From contig WOGZ01000131.1 in the NCBI GenBank assembly GCA_009733775.1, positions 1-64,000 of the forward strand: a stretch of 64,000 bases of DNA, read 5' to 3'. The translations under genes were made by a program, and so were the position numbers. Positions 1 to 11,594 of the stretch are shown one piece after another. The stretch is from Alectoria sarmentosa (lineage: Eukaryota; Ascomycota; Lecanoromycetes; Lecanorales; Parmeliaceae). Every line of letters starts with the position of its first letter. The first letter of the stretch is position 1. Below the pieces are notes generated by a model that saw nothing but the letters and a program-made list of their open reading frames with translations, ran no database searches and was not told where the DNA came from.

Positions 1-120
1 ATATCGATATATATACATTCAAATTTCATAATTTTAACATCATTGAAAAGCGCATATCGAGTTGTATAATTTACGAAATTATGAAAAAATTATATTCTTA
101 AGGGGGTAGGGGGCAAAAGA

Positions 121-264
121 TGTAAGATTTGTATATACAAATTTTGATGAGGGCGCTCGAGAGGCCTAAACGCCGCTATTCGGGCGCTAATCGAAAAGCG
201 TAGTGGTTTCGAATTTATGATTGACTGTACATACAAATTCAAGGTTTTTTAGCTCAGCCCTACA
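121..264 (+). repeat. Candidate solo or 3' LTR of an element lying left of the window
   Basis: The block starts TGTAAG and ends CCCTACA, so it has TG...CA ends with TGTA/TACA inverted termini. It is immediately preceded by a purine tract (about 101-120) that looks like a polypurine tract. It is clearly less AT-rich than its surroundings. No matching second copy is visible in the window, so the call as an LTR is an inference. It does not resemble the LTR of Gypsy element A at 11400. Confidence 0.3.
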
Positions 265-849
265 CTATTCTTTTATATATATTAATAAATAAAATTATAT
301 AATTCTCAAATATTCTTTATAAAAAGATTTTTCATTTTTAATTTAAATTATTGCACGATTAATTATTTGCTATATTATCAATCTTTCACGATTTATAATA
401 AATCTTTTAAATTAAAAAAAAGAGATATATAAAAGAGATTAACATTATTAAAATCTTTATATATATTTTTGTTCGCATAACAAAAAAAGAGAATAATCAA
501 ATATACGTTATATGATTAAAAGATTTTAAAAGATTAATATAATTAAAAAATGAAGATTATTTTTTAAAATTCACGATAAACGTTATAATCATCACATCGA
601 AAGATTATAAAAAGTTCTTTTAAAAGTTGTGAAAAGATTTAATTACATTAAAAGAGTTAAAAATTAAAATGTTTAAAGCGTATCATAAATGAATAAACGT
701 TTAAAATTTGATGAAAATTAATAAGCTCTCACTTTATAAAAAAGTGAATCATTTTATCGATTTGTAAATAAAAACAATATCGTCGATTAAGCGTATTTAT
801 AAAATGTTAAAAGAATAAATTATAATTGTTAAGAGATATATAAAGAAGA
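265..849. other. AT-rich stretch, probably degraded 5' part of Gypsy A
   Basis: No recognisable motif. By position it could contain the gag/protease end of Gypsy element A, whose reverse transcriptase starts just downstream. The sequence is too mutated to support a specific call. Confidence 0.3.
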
Positions 850-3082
850 TATTAAATAAAGATTATATTCGATTAAGTATCTCTTTATATATAACTCTTA
901 TATTAATTATAAAGAAATTCGACGATGATTTACGTATTTGCGTGAATTATCGTACGTTAAACGCTTTAATTATTCGAAATCGAAATGCATTTTCATTAAT
1001 AAGAAATATTTTAGCAAAGTTATATATAATTAAATAATATATTAAATTCGATATAATTATCGCATTTAACGAAATTAAAATTAAAAAAAGATATAAAGAA
1101 AAAATAGCGTTTTTTATAAAATATGATTTATTCGAATATGTGATAATGCCTTTCGAGTTATGCAATGCGTTAAACACTTTTTAAATTTTTATTAATAATG
1201 TTTTACGCGAATATTTAAATATATTTTGCTTTGCGTATTTCGACGATATTTTGATTTATAATAATATAAAAAAAAAACACATTGAGCATATAAAAAAAGG
1301 TTTGAAAAAGTTATAATAAATTAATTTATATTTAAATATTAACAAATGTGAATTTTATATGAAATAAATAAAATATTTCGAGTTTATTATAATTATCGAA
1401 GATTTTAAAATAAATTCACAAAAGGTTGAAATAATACGAAATTGAAAAACGTTAAAATGCGTTAAAAATGTTCAAATCTTTCTCGAATTCGCAAACTTTT
1501 ATAAAAAATTTATGCACGAATATTCGAGAATTGTTACATTATTTTTCAATCTCACATATATCGAATAAAAGTTTTTTATATTTTTTTGAACATTGAATAA
1601 TTTCGAATAAAAATCATTTGAAAAGCTTAAAAAGATCTTTATAAATGCGTTTATTTTTATTTACTTTAATTTCGATAAGAAAATATAAATCGAAATCGAT
1701 GTTTTCGATTATATGATAATTGTAATTTTTTCTTAAATGAATGATCAAGGCGTATTACGTTTAATCGTTTTTATATTTAAAAAAATGTCATTTTAAAAAT
1801 GCAATTACGAGATTTACGACAAAAAATTGTTAATTATTATACGTGTTTTCGAGAAATGACATTCTAAATTAATCGAAATATTAATTAAAAATTCAATTAA
1901 GATTTTTACAAATTATAAAAATTTCGAATATTTTATAATAATAAAGTAATTAAATCGAAGATAAGCGCGTTAAACGAAGTTTCTTTTTAAATTCAATTTT
2001 TATATTATATATAAATCGAAAAAGCAAAATATCAAATCCGATAACCTCATTTATCGATTTAACGATTTTTTATAAAATGATATTAACGATAAAAGATAAC
2101 ATCAATAACAAATGCTTTTAAAAATCAAACATTTAAAAAAAAAAGATACAATAAACGTTAAACCTTGCGTTTTTGCTTTTCGACGACGTTTTTTTAATAA
2201 TTTATAATTTAATAATTATGATATACGATTTAAATGAAAAAAAGATCGACGATGAAAAGTTATTAAAAGAATTATCGTTCGATATCTTAAAATCATTTGT
2301 TGAAAAATTATTAAAATCAATAAATGATTTTATCATCGAGTCGAATATTATAATGTAAATGAGAAACTTATATAAAAACGATAACATTTTTTAACGAATC
2401 ATTTATATTAAAAAGATCGAAATTTTTTTTTTTTCTCAAAATCTGATTAAAGAAGATCTTCGATTAAAATTGAGAAATTGTTAATTAAAAAACGATTTAT
2501 TATATATACGTAAATGATTATATATATTTAACGATATCGAATTAAAAACACGCATAATCAAGTTTATATATGATTTATCGTCGAACGATTATATAAAACG
2601 TGTTATCACGTATAATAAAGTTAATACGCATTATTATTAACCTCGAATAATAAATATCGTTTTTAAATTTATCGATAATTATTATATTTATAAACGATCA
2701 AAAAGTTATAAAGAAGATAAATATAAACTATTTAAGTTTCTCTTTATATCAAATAAATATTGAAAAAACATTTTCATTAATTTCATTATTTCGTTATTTA
2801 TTTATAAGAAATATAATAAAGATTATTAACACGTTATAATCGTTATAAATCGATTAATAAAAAAGAAAAAGTTTATAATTTTAAACTTTTTCGAAATAAA
2901 AATCGTTATATAGATTTTCTTCGAATAAATCTAAAAAAAAAAAGGTTATTCGTTTATTATTATCTTTGATCGAGATATATAATTTATTATTTATTTTTGA
3001 TAAAGATTGTGCGCGAGAATTGATATAAAATCGAAATTGTTTATTATATTTCATTTCGAAATTAACGATTAGATTGAGAATA
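850..3082 (+). mobile_element. Ty3/Gypsy element A, left part (RT, RNase H, integrase N-terminal half), RIP-degraded
   Basis: Plus-strand translation across stops gives the Gypsy reverse transcriptase order. LRICVNYRTLNA lies near 930. LFEYVIMPFELCNA lies near 1130. The catalytic YFDD box is at 1236-1247. RNase H-like sequence follows near 1600-1720. An integrase reads from about 2460 and includes an HHCC-like segment (YKRSKSYKE) near 2690-2715 and the core up to the conserved region around DGQTEN at about 3060-3080. There the frame stops at the insertion of element B, and it resumes at 10274. The 5' LTR and gag are not seen and presumably lie off the left edge or are unrecognisable. The element is non-functional because of many stops. 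Confidence 0.8.
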
Positions 3083-3381
3083 TGTTAGATCGAATAATCG
3101 TATGCGTTTTATATAAAATATGCGCCATCGTAACGTCATTTTTTATGAGTTTTTATAAAGATTATAAAGTTTAGATTTAATTAAATTAATCTCGTAATTA
3201 TTTCGCTGATGAAAATGCTTAATAGACATATATTTATTTGATATGTTTCGAGATTTTTTTTTGATTTTTAGAGATTAATTTTATTACATAATTTAATTAT
3301 TGAACTTAATAATAATATTACGTTTTTTATATATATTTATATATTTGCGTTTGTTTAACGACGTAAATAATACGTTTTATA
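3083..3381 (+). repeat. 5' LTR of Gypsy B
   Basis: 299 bp. It starts TG and ends with a TA that corresponds to CA in the 3' copy. It is a direct repeat of 9975-10273, and differences between the copies are mostly C/T and G/A. Confidence 0.88.
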
Positions 3382-4253
3382 ATTTTAATTTTTCAAATTT
3401 TTCGAAGAAAAAAGTTTAATGTCGTTACGATGTCGATTTCATTTGAGAGTTAAATATTTAAAATCGAAAATAATTAAAGTAAACGTTTAAGCAGCGTTAA
3501 TAAGTTTCGAGAATTTATTTTTAAAAAGAAAATTAATTTAAAAGAATGTTTTGAACGTGTTAAAGAGGAAAATCGTCGTTTTTAATAAAAACGCGAATTT
3601 TTTATATTGAAAATTCATAATAATGAATTTCGCAATAAGAGTTTATAAAATATTATTAAAAAAGCGTTAATTGTTACGTTTATAATTTCGTTTATGATCG
3701 AAATGTTAATTATTACGCTCGCGGTTTCGTTTTTAATAAAATATTTATTTTTAAAATCAAAATTGTTTATTTCGAAAAATTAAAATCTTATTAAAATAAA
3801 AGTGAAAGAGAATATGTGCGTTGGTTTCGCGATGCGAAAATTATTTTCATCGAAATTTTTGAGTATTTTATTATCGATATTTTAAAAATTATTTATTGTA
3901 TAAAGTTTTTAAAGAGTGATATTAATAATTAATGATATATTGAATACGAAAAAAAGAGTTTTATCGATATAACGTATAAGAGTTTTAAGTATTTTTTATT
4001 TAATTTTATCGTCGACTCGATTAATCGTTGTTTATTCGTTTATGAAAAATAAAAGAAAATCAGATAAAAGCCTGATCAAAAGATCATAATTTTTAAAACA
4101 TATTTGAAAAAATTGAAAATTCATTTGTCACTTTTAATAAAAAAGTATAAGGTTAACTTTTTTTTTGCGAAGTTTTAATTTATGTTAAAGAATCGAATTT
4201 TGAATAATAATAATGTGTTTAAATAATGTGAGAATTTTTTTATTATAATTATT

Positions 4254-4589
4254 ATGTATAAACGAATTTTTAAACGCGTGCGCGAAAAAAGCGATCGTGA
4301 TTCGAATTCAAAATTTTCCGAAAACAAAAATGTAAAAGCTTTATTTTTGAATTTTCGAGTTTTAAAGTTTAATAAATTTAATTGTGATAATAACGTTAAA
4401 ATTTTATATATTTATAAAAATAACGAAAATAAGCGAAAAAGCGAATTCGAAATCGAATATAAAAATTTTATTTATTTTTATTATGATAAGAAAGATTATA
4501 TTAAATTTAATTATTTAAATAAAAATAAATTATTTATTTATATCGTCGTCGTTATAATAAAAAACGATTCGATTTCGCAATCGTCTTAG
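4254..4589 (+). pseudogene. Gag C-terminal relic of Gypsy B with Tyr-converted zinc knuckle
   Basis: An open stretch of 111 codons precedes the reverse transcriptase of element B and is rich in Lys, Asn and Arg, as gag nucleocapsid regions are. Residues 74-87 read YFYYDKKDYIKFNY. This matches the spacing of a retroviral-type CCHC knuckle (C-x2-C-x4-H-x4-C) exactly, with Tyr at each of the four metal ligands and Asp where Gly usually sits. TGY-to-TAY, CAY-to-TAY and GGY-to-GAY are all single C:G to T:A transitions, so this is best read as an RIP-erased zinc knuckle. It is not a functional protein. Confidence 0.6.
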
Positions 4590-5299
4590 AAACGAAATCG
4601 AAAAAACGAAAAATAAAAATCATTTCTTTTATTATTATAAAAGAATGAATTATAATTTAAAATAAATCGAGATAATTCGTTATTTTGTTTAATTTTGAAA
4701 TTTATATTAATTTAATATTATAAGCATTTATAATTTAATAAAATTTGTAATTTTATAATAACGTTATTTTATCGACGTCGAAAACGTTAAATAATTAAAG
4801 CATATATTGTTATAACGTTTATATGTTGAATTATTGATTAATTGATAATTAAGATCAGAATAAATAATGTAAAACATTATTTTATATTATCGATTAAAAA
4901 GATTTTAATGTCGTTTTGAGTATATTTGTTTTGAGTTAATTATATATATTATTTAATTTTAAAACGACTTAATGAAAATTTAAAGTTAATTTTGAAAATA
5001 TTTAGATTGAGGAATTTGATTAATTCGTTATAAATATTGATAAAAAGTTTAATGTGTTTATAATCGTATGCGTTACGATGACGCGAAGCGAAAAAAAAAA
5101 CGTGTTTAATTTAAAGATTTTTAAAAAACTGTTGAAATATAAAGACGTTTTTTTTAAAAAAAAGATTGAAATTTTATTTGTGTTTAAATAAGAAAATTAT
5201 ATTATTAAAATTGAAGATAATAAAAAGTCGTTATATAAATTTTTATATAATTTATTTCAAATAAAATTGTCGAAGTTGCGACGATATTTGAAAAGTGCT

Positions 5300-7560
5300 C
5301 TTTATAAAGATTAAATTTAATATTTAATTTCTTTCGCAAAAGTGTTAATTTTATTTATATTTAAAAAGAATAACGAATTGCGTTTGTGTATAAATTATAA
5401 AAAATTGAATGCGATAATTGTCAAAAATCGATATTCGTTATTTTTGATTATAAAAACGTTAAATCGTTTATGCGACGTTAAGATTTTTATAAAATTAAAT
5501 TTAAAAAATATTTATTATAAAATTCGAATTAAAAAAGACGATGAATAAAAGATTGCGTTTCGAACTCGTTATAATTATTTCGAATATTTGATTATATTCT
5601 TTAAATTAATTAATGTTTTGATTATATTTTAAATATATATTAATAAAGTTTTTATCGATTTGATGAATGTTATTTATATAATGTATTTAAATGATATTTT
5701 AATTTATAACGTCGATGCGTCGAAACATTAACGATATACTAAGTAAATATTAAAACGATTGCGTTAATTTTAATTATATGTTAATTTGAAAAAATATTAA
5801 TTTTATATTAAATAAGTTAAATTTTTAAGATTTATCGTGTTTATTAAAAGCGTTGCGATGAATTAAAAGCGGGTAACGATCATCAAAGATTAATTTAAAT
5901 CAAAAAATTATCGAAAAATGTAAGTCTTTTTAAGTTTTGCAAATTTTTATTAATAATTTATTTATAATTATTTCATTATAATTGCGTTATTAATCGATTT
6001 ATTAAAAAATAATAAAGATAATAAAAAGTTTAAATTTTTTATATAATTCGAAAGCGTTAAAAAAACGTTTTTATAATTAAAACGCATTTTTTCAAAAACG
6101 TCATTTTTGCGTTATTATAATTCGAAAATGAAATTGCGTGTGAAAATTAATGTTTTCAATTTTGATTTTGAAATTGTGTTTATTTAATAAAATGAGCATA
6201 AATATTAACGTCTTATTGTTTTTTAATCTCGAAAAATGATTTTTATTAAATAAAATTATGAGATTTATAATTAAAAATTGCTCGTTATTATAACGATAAT
6301 GAAATAATAATAATATTATTTAAAAGATAATATTTATTGCATCGAGATATGAATCGATTATAATAATCTTAAAAGGTTTTTTAAATAAAAAGAGTTTAAT
6401 TTCAAATAAACTCGATAAGTTTTAAAATTAATCGTTTATAACTTTGAGATTTTTTATCGAATTAAAAAATTGAATTTTATCGATGCGTTATCGCGATATT
6501 TTAATTACGAAAAAACATCGTCATTAAATATCAAATTATTATCGACATTTTAAAACAAATTTACGTTTTAAATTAATGAGAAATTATTATAAAGAAATAA
6601 AAAAATAATCATTATAATAACGTTTATATTTTAGATTATAAATATTCAAATAATTATTTCAAAAAAAAATTTAAAATCGCATTTAAAATTATGTATAAAA
6701 AATTATATCGATTAATGAAAAAATTAATTCGAAAATTATAATCTCACGATAATTAAATACGTTTATTTCGTATTAATTTTAATGCGTTATCAAAACGACG
6801 TTAAAAACGTAATAAAAAATGAATTTTTGATTTTAAAAAATTATTACGATATAATAATCGTTTTTACATTTTTAAAAATAATGTTATTAAAAAAAAACTC
6901 ATTAATCGTTATTATAATAATTTATTATTTAAACATTTTAACGTTACGAAAACGCATAAACTTTTTATTCGAAAATATTATTAAAACGAATTTTTGAAAA
7001 AAATTATAAAATATATAAAAATTTATAATATATGTTAATGAACGAAATCGTCGCGATATTAATTGTATAACGAATTTAATTCGTTTTTCGTTGTTACGAA
7101 GTTATAAAAAAAAAATTATAAATTTTATTATAAACTTATTATTAAGCAAGTTTAAAAACGTTATATATAACGTTATTTTAATAATAATAAATCGATTTAT
7201 AAAAATGATTAAATATTTATTTGTGAAAATTATGATCGATGTCGTTACGTTAACGAAAGTGTTTTATAATAAAATAATATATCGTTATAATATGTTAAAC
7301 GATATCATTAACGATCGAGACTTTAAATTTATTAATAGTTTTTAATTAATCATTTGTTTTTATTTTAAAATTAAATGACGTTTGAATATCGTTTTTCATT
7401 TATAAATAAATAAACAAATTGAATAATGAAATTAAATGCTCGAACATTTTTTACGTGTGTTTATTAATAATAAATAAATAAATAAATTGAATTAAATTAT
7501 TGTTTATAATAAAATTTGTATATATAAATAATTAACATTTCTTTATCGAAACGATATCGT
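5300..7560 (+). pseudogene. Pol relic of Gypsy B (RT, RNase H, integrase)
   Basis: Stop-interrupted translation gives the standard Gypsy order. RT motifs LRLCINYKKLNAIIVKNRY and VKIFIKLNLKNIYYKIRIK occupy about 5370-5540. The RT active-site box is at 5684-5695. The thumb/connection region with FIVFIKSVAMN is near 5830. RNase H follows, and the integrase catalytic core is at about 7090-7345. The two longest open pieces (5342-5548 and 7091-7345) are fragments of this frame and not genes of their own. Loss of the catalytic Asp (YLND) and many stops make it inactive. Confidence 0.75.
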
Positions 7561-8550
7561 TTTTTTTGATATATGATTATTATTTTGAAATTCGATGAAA
7601 AATCGAGAATAATTTCGTTAAAAGAGAAATATTCGTTATAAATAATAAAATAAAAAGATTATAAACATTATAAAATAAAATTGCGAATCGTTTTCGAAGC
7701 GTTATCGTAATTTAAATTAAATAATATAACAAATCGCATTAGTTTCAAAGTTATAAGATAAACGATTTAATAATGTTAATAATTAAGAATTTTAAATAAA
7801 AACGCTTAAATAAAAAGTTGTTTTATAAATTCGTAAGATTTTTTCGAATCACGAATAAGATAAACGCGTAAACATATCGATTGTTATTATCTTTTTTTTA
7901 TAAAATTCATAATATTTTTTATATATCGTTATTTAAATTTTATTATTATCGCGAGTGCGCGAATGAAACGAATGTTTCATTTATATAAGTTTTTAATTTT
8001 ATCGATAATAATGAGATATGAGAGATTAAAGAAATTATCGATAAAATTAAAAATAAAAAAGACGTTTAATATAAAGTTAAATGAATTGATTAAAGCGATA
8101 AATATAATTAATGAATATTAAATGAAGATATTTTAAATGTTAACGATTTAATTAATATTTTTAATGAATAATTAAGTAATAAGCGAAAACAATAAAATGA
8201 AAAATTCGATTTTAAAGAATTTAATTAATTATATAAAACATCATCGCGCAGTAAGCGAAAACGATATAATAAAATTTAAATGTTCATCGAAGATTATAAT
8301 GTTTAAAAGTGATATTTTTATTATAAGCGCGTTTTTAAATTTTTATTATAATGAATATATGTGTTGAAAAATAATATTATTATTTGTTATTTAAATTATG
8401 AGATGTTATAATGAAGATATATCGCATTAAAATATATATTATTATTATAAACATAATTTTTAAAAAAAATATTTAAAAATGTTATTGAAAAGATTATTTT
8501 GAACTTTTTATATCAACGTTATCGTAAAAATAAATCGTTATTTAATTTTA

Positions 8551-8760
8551 TCACGCTCTTTTAATATCGTAAATTTTTTGATCGAATATTAAATCGAAAG
8601 CGGATTTTTTAAAGAGAATCGATGATTTAACGTTATCGTCGTTTATGAGATCATTCGCTAAAATAGCATTCGATTTCAAATTTTTTGAAAAAGATTTATC
8701 GTTTTTCGTTAATTTCTTCTCGAATTCACGTAAGTTATTAAACTTTTGATTTAAAAACAT
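8551..8760 (-). pseudogene. Antisense open fragment in the 3' region of Gypsy B
   Basis: A 69-codon open stretch on the minus strand, rich in Lys, Asn, Asp and Leu with a charged, coiled-coil-like first third (LREFEKKLTKNDKS). Long open frames are uncommon in this mutated DNA, so it may be a relic of a real coding region. It could be an antisense open frame in the extra 2 kb that element B carries after integrase, or part of another inserted element. I do not recognise a family, and chance is a live alternative. Confidence 0.25.
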
Positions 8761-9959
8761 ATTTATATTTTTTAATTTATCGATGCGCTTATTTATCGCG
8801 TCGAGTTTATATTATAAATTAACAATAATGATGAAAGCAATCGAAGTTGTTATTATCGTGCGTCTTTATCATTTACGTTATTAAATAATTTTTTTATTAA
8901 TGTGCGTTTGTGCGCGAGCAAGATTAAATGTTAAATTATAATATTATATATGTCGTAAATTTCTTCGCATTTTATCTTGATAGATAAACGAAATTTTAAC
9001 GTAATGATCGATATTACGTTTATTTATTTTATATTTAATATAAAAAAAGAATTTATCGTGAATATAAAGGTCGTCTCTTTTGCAAAAATAAGTTTTATAT
9101 AATAAATCGATTATTATAAATAATTAATAATGTCGATCATTAAGCGATAATAAAACAAAATAATTAATAATTAATAATTGCGATTATTGAGCGATAATAA
9201 ATTTATTATTAATAATATTAATGATGATAATAATGCTATTATTGTTAATGTTAATGTTGTTATTTTATTATATAAAATGTTTATAAAATGTATTAATGAA
9301 ATCATTAAACGCAAATAACGAAATTGCGATATTTATAATAATCTTAAATTTATGTTATAATAAAAAGATTATATGCGAAATTAATTATAATGTTATCGTT
9401 ATCGCATAATTAAATCAAACATTTATAAATAAAATAAAAGAAATTGTAAAGAAAAAAAAACAAAAAAAAAATTGAATTTTTATATATAACTTAACGTCGC
9501 GTTGTGATAATAAACGAATATCGAATAATAACGCGCGCCTTAATAACGTTAACGAGTGTATATTATTATTGTGATATTTATAAAACACGTCGTTTTTTAA
9601 CTTTATTATTGTTTTTTAATATAAAAAAAACGAAATCGTTATAATTGAAGCATCGTTATTAAAAATTAAATAAACGAATATATATAATAAAAGAGGGTTT
9701 TTATCGATTATGTCGTTTTATTAAAAATGTTTATAATTTAATATTTCAAAAAAATGTTATAAAGTTAATAATATAACATAATTGTTATTATTGTTTAACG
9801 TTAAAAAATTATTTCATTATAAATTATAATGTTGCGTCGTAAAGACGACAGCGTTATAATAACTCTTTTTTCTTATTTTTTTTTATAAAATTTGAAGGTT
9901 TTTTAATAAGCATCATATAAAATTCTTTTTTTAATATAAGCATTTGAGAATTAAAGTTT

Positions 9960-9974
9960 AAAGAGAGAGATAAT
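9960..9974 (+). promoter_or_regulatory. Polypurine tract of Gypsy B
   Basis: A purine run (aaagagagaga and a few bases) ends directly before the 3' LTR at 9975. This is the position of the plus-strand priming tract in LTR retrotransposons. Confidence 0.6.
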
Positions 9975-10273
9975 TATTAAATCGAATAATCGTATGCGTT
10001 TCATATAGAGTATGCGTTATTGTGACGTTATTTTTTATCAGTTTTTATAAGAGTTGCAGGGTTTAAATTCAATTAAATTGATTTCGCAATTATTTCGCTA
10101 ATAAGGGTGTTTAATAAATATGTATTTATTTGATATATTTCGAGATTTTCTTTTGATCTTTAAAGATTAATTTTATTATACAATTTAATTATTGAATTTA
10201 ATAGTAATATTACGTTTTTTATATATACTTATATATTTGCGTTTACTTAGCGACGTAGGTAATACGTTTTACA
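9975..10273 (+). repeat. 3' LTR of Gypsy B
   Basis: 299 bp and co-linear with 3083-3381. Its first two bases are TA where the 5' copy has TG, and its last two are CA where the 5' copy has TA. This is the pattern expected if each copy was mutated independently by C:G to T:A changes. Confidence 0.88.
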
Positions 10274-11594
10274 AAATGTAAACTCCGCGTTAAAATAATA
10301 TTTTTATATATATATAAGTTATAATCAAGAGAATTGAATGAATTTTTTATTTATTGCGAAATTTGAAGTTAATTCGATTAAGAGCGTTTTTATCGATATG
10401 ATTTTTTTTTTAATTATAAAGAAATATATGTCTCATTTTGATATTGAATTTTCAATATTTTGAGATAACAACGTTATTTAAAAAGCAAAGAAAAATATTA
10501 TCGCTGCGAATAACTTTATAAAAAAGATTGAAAAAATGCGAATTCATTTTCGATAAAAACTTGCTTAAATCAGGGGCATTTAAAAAAAATACGTTAATTG
10601 ATATCGTTTATCAACATTTGAATTACGATTAAACGATTTGATTATATTGAATTATCGAAACATTAAAATTATGAGATTTAATAAATTTTTTGATTATAAA
10701 AACATAAAATCGTTTAAGATTGTGCGAGCAATTAATAATTTAATATATAAATTTAATTTATTCAACACGATAAAGAGAGTTTTTTTTTTTTCACTTTTGA
10801 TTTTTATATCAAATTATCAAAGATCCTTTATCAAAATAAAGACAATTTTTTTTTTTTTTATACACACAAATAAAGACGGAGCGAATCATTCAATAAAGAA
10901 GATTTTTAATTTTAAGATAAATAAAAGACGAAAAGACTTTATAATAAGGTTTAAGAATTATTTAATGTATAAAATTAAATATATCGAATATGACGACGAT
11001 AATGATTCGTTTATATAACAAATTTTTACGAATGTTATCGATTGTTTAGATTTGATAATAGATTTTCATTATAAATATTCGAAATACGACGATTTTTATT
11101 CGTTTTTCAAGACTTCTCACGATTAAAAATCTTTTTTAACGTTATTAATACTTTACTGCGCTTATAAAATAAAAAAATTTGATTTTTTTCAATTTGTGAA
11201 ATCGTAAAAATAAGTAAAATTGTGGGGAAGTGCGAACATCGCTGTCTTTATTGCACGATAAACTCTTTTTGACTTAATTAATTCACAATAAAGATTTTTA
11301 AAGAGCGCGATATCACGCTCTCCTCTTTTATAACTATTTCTCAATTTCTCTCAATTTTTTTTCAATTATAAAAGTGTTTGATTTATGAGAGGGGGGTAAT
11401 GTCATAATTTTAAGTTCGATATAATTCATCATTATCGATTAAGGTTAATTTTACGACTCAGTTTTACATTAATGTGTTAAGTCGTAATTTAATCTTTTAT
11501 TTCTACATTATACATTTATACTTAAAATCTCATAATTAAAATTTCATTCAAATCACGTTTAAATATTATTTAATTCTACGTGTAATTTCTGACA
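10274..11594 (+). mobile_element. Ty3/Gypsy element A, right part (integrase C-terminal half, chromodomain, 3' LTR)
   Basis: The integrase frame broken at 3082 continues here: NSALK, then ENWMNFLFIAKFEVNSI near 10280-10380. A stretch of 126 open codons at 10638-11018 then covers the integrase tail and a chromodomain-like end (INKRRKDFI, LMYKIKYIEYDDDND), typical of chromoviral Gypsy elements. A purine tract (about 11386-11397, six consecutive G) is followed by the 3' LTR. The chromodomain would have targeted integration to heterochromatin, which is established for this family. Confidence 0.8.
11400..11594 (+). repeat. 3' LTR of Gypsy A
   Basis: 195 bp, beginning TGTCA and ending TGACA (perfect 5-base inverted termini), and preceded by a G-rich polypurine tract. 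The partner 5' LTR is not in the window, so the right end is set from the termini only. Confidence 0.6.

Larger units (their letters stand above)
3083..10273 (+). mobile_element. Ty3/Gypsy element B, full length with paired LTRs, RIP-degraded
   Basis: The two LTRs are both 299 bp and align base for base with transition differences. Five-base flanks gaata (3078-3082) and aaatg (10274-10278) fit one target duplication GAATG, each copy hit by one G-to-A change. Inside are a gag zinc-knuckle relic (4473-4514), reverse transcriptase from about 5300 (LRLCINYKKLNA near 5380), a YLND box at 5684-5695 where the second-last Asp of YxDD has become Asn, RNase H near 5990-6200, and an integrase core at 7090-7345 (NRFIKMIKYL, then NDRDFKF). 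An unusually long stretch of about 2 kb lies between the integrase and the 3' LTR. The element inserted into the integrase of element A. Confidence 0.88.

Noticed and set aside
947..1177. Minus-strand 76-codon open frame with hydrophobic residues
   Set aside because: It is the shadow of the plus-strand Gypsy A reverse transcriptase, whose conserved motifs are readable across the same bases.
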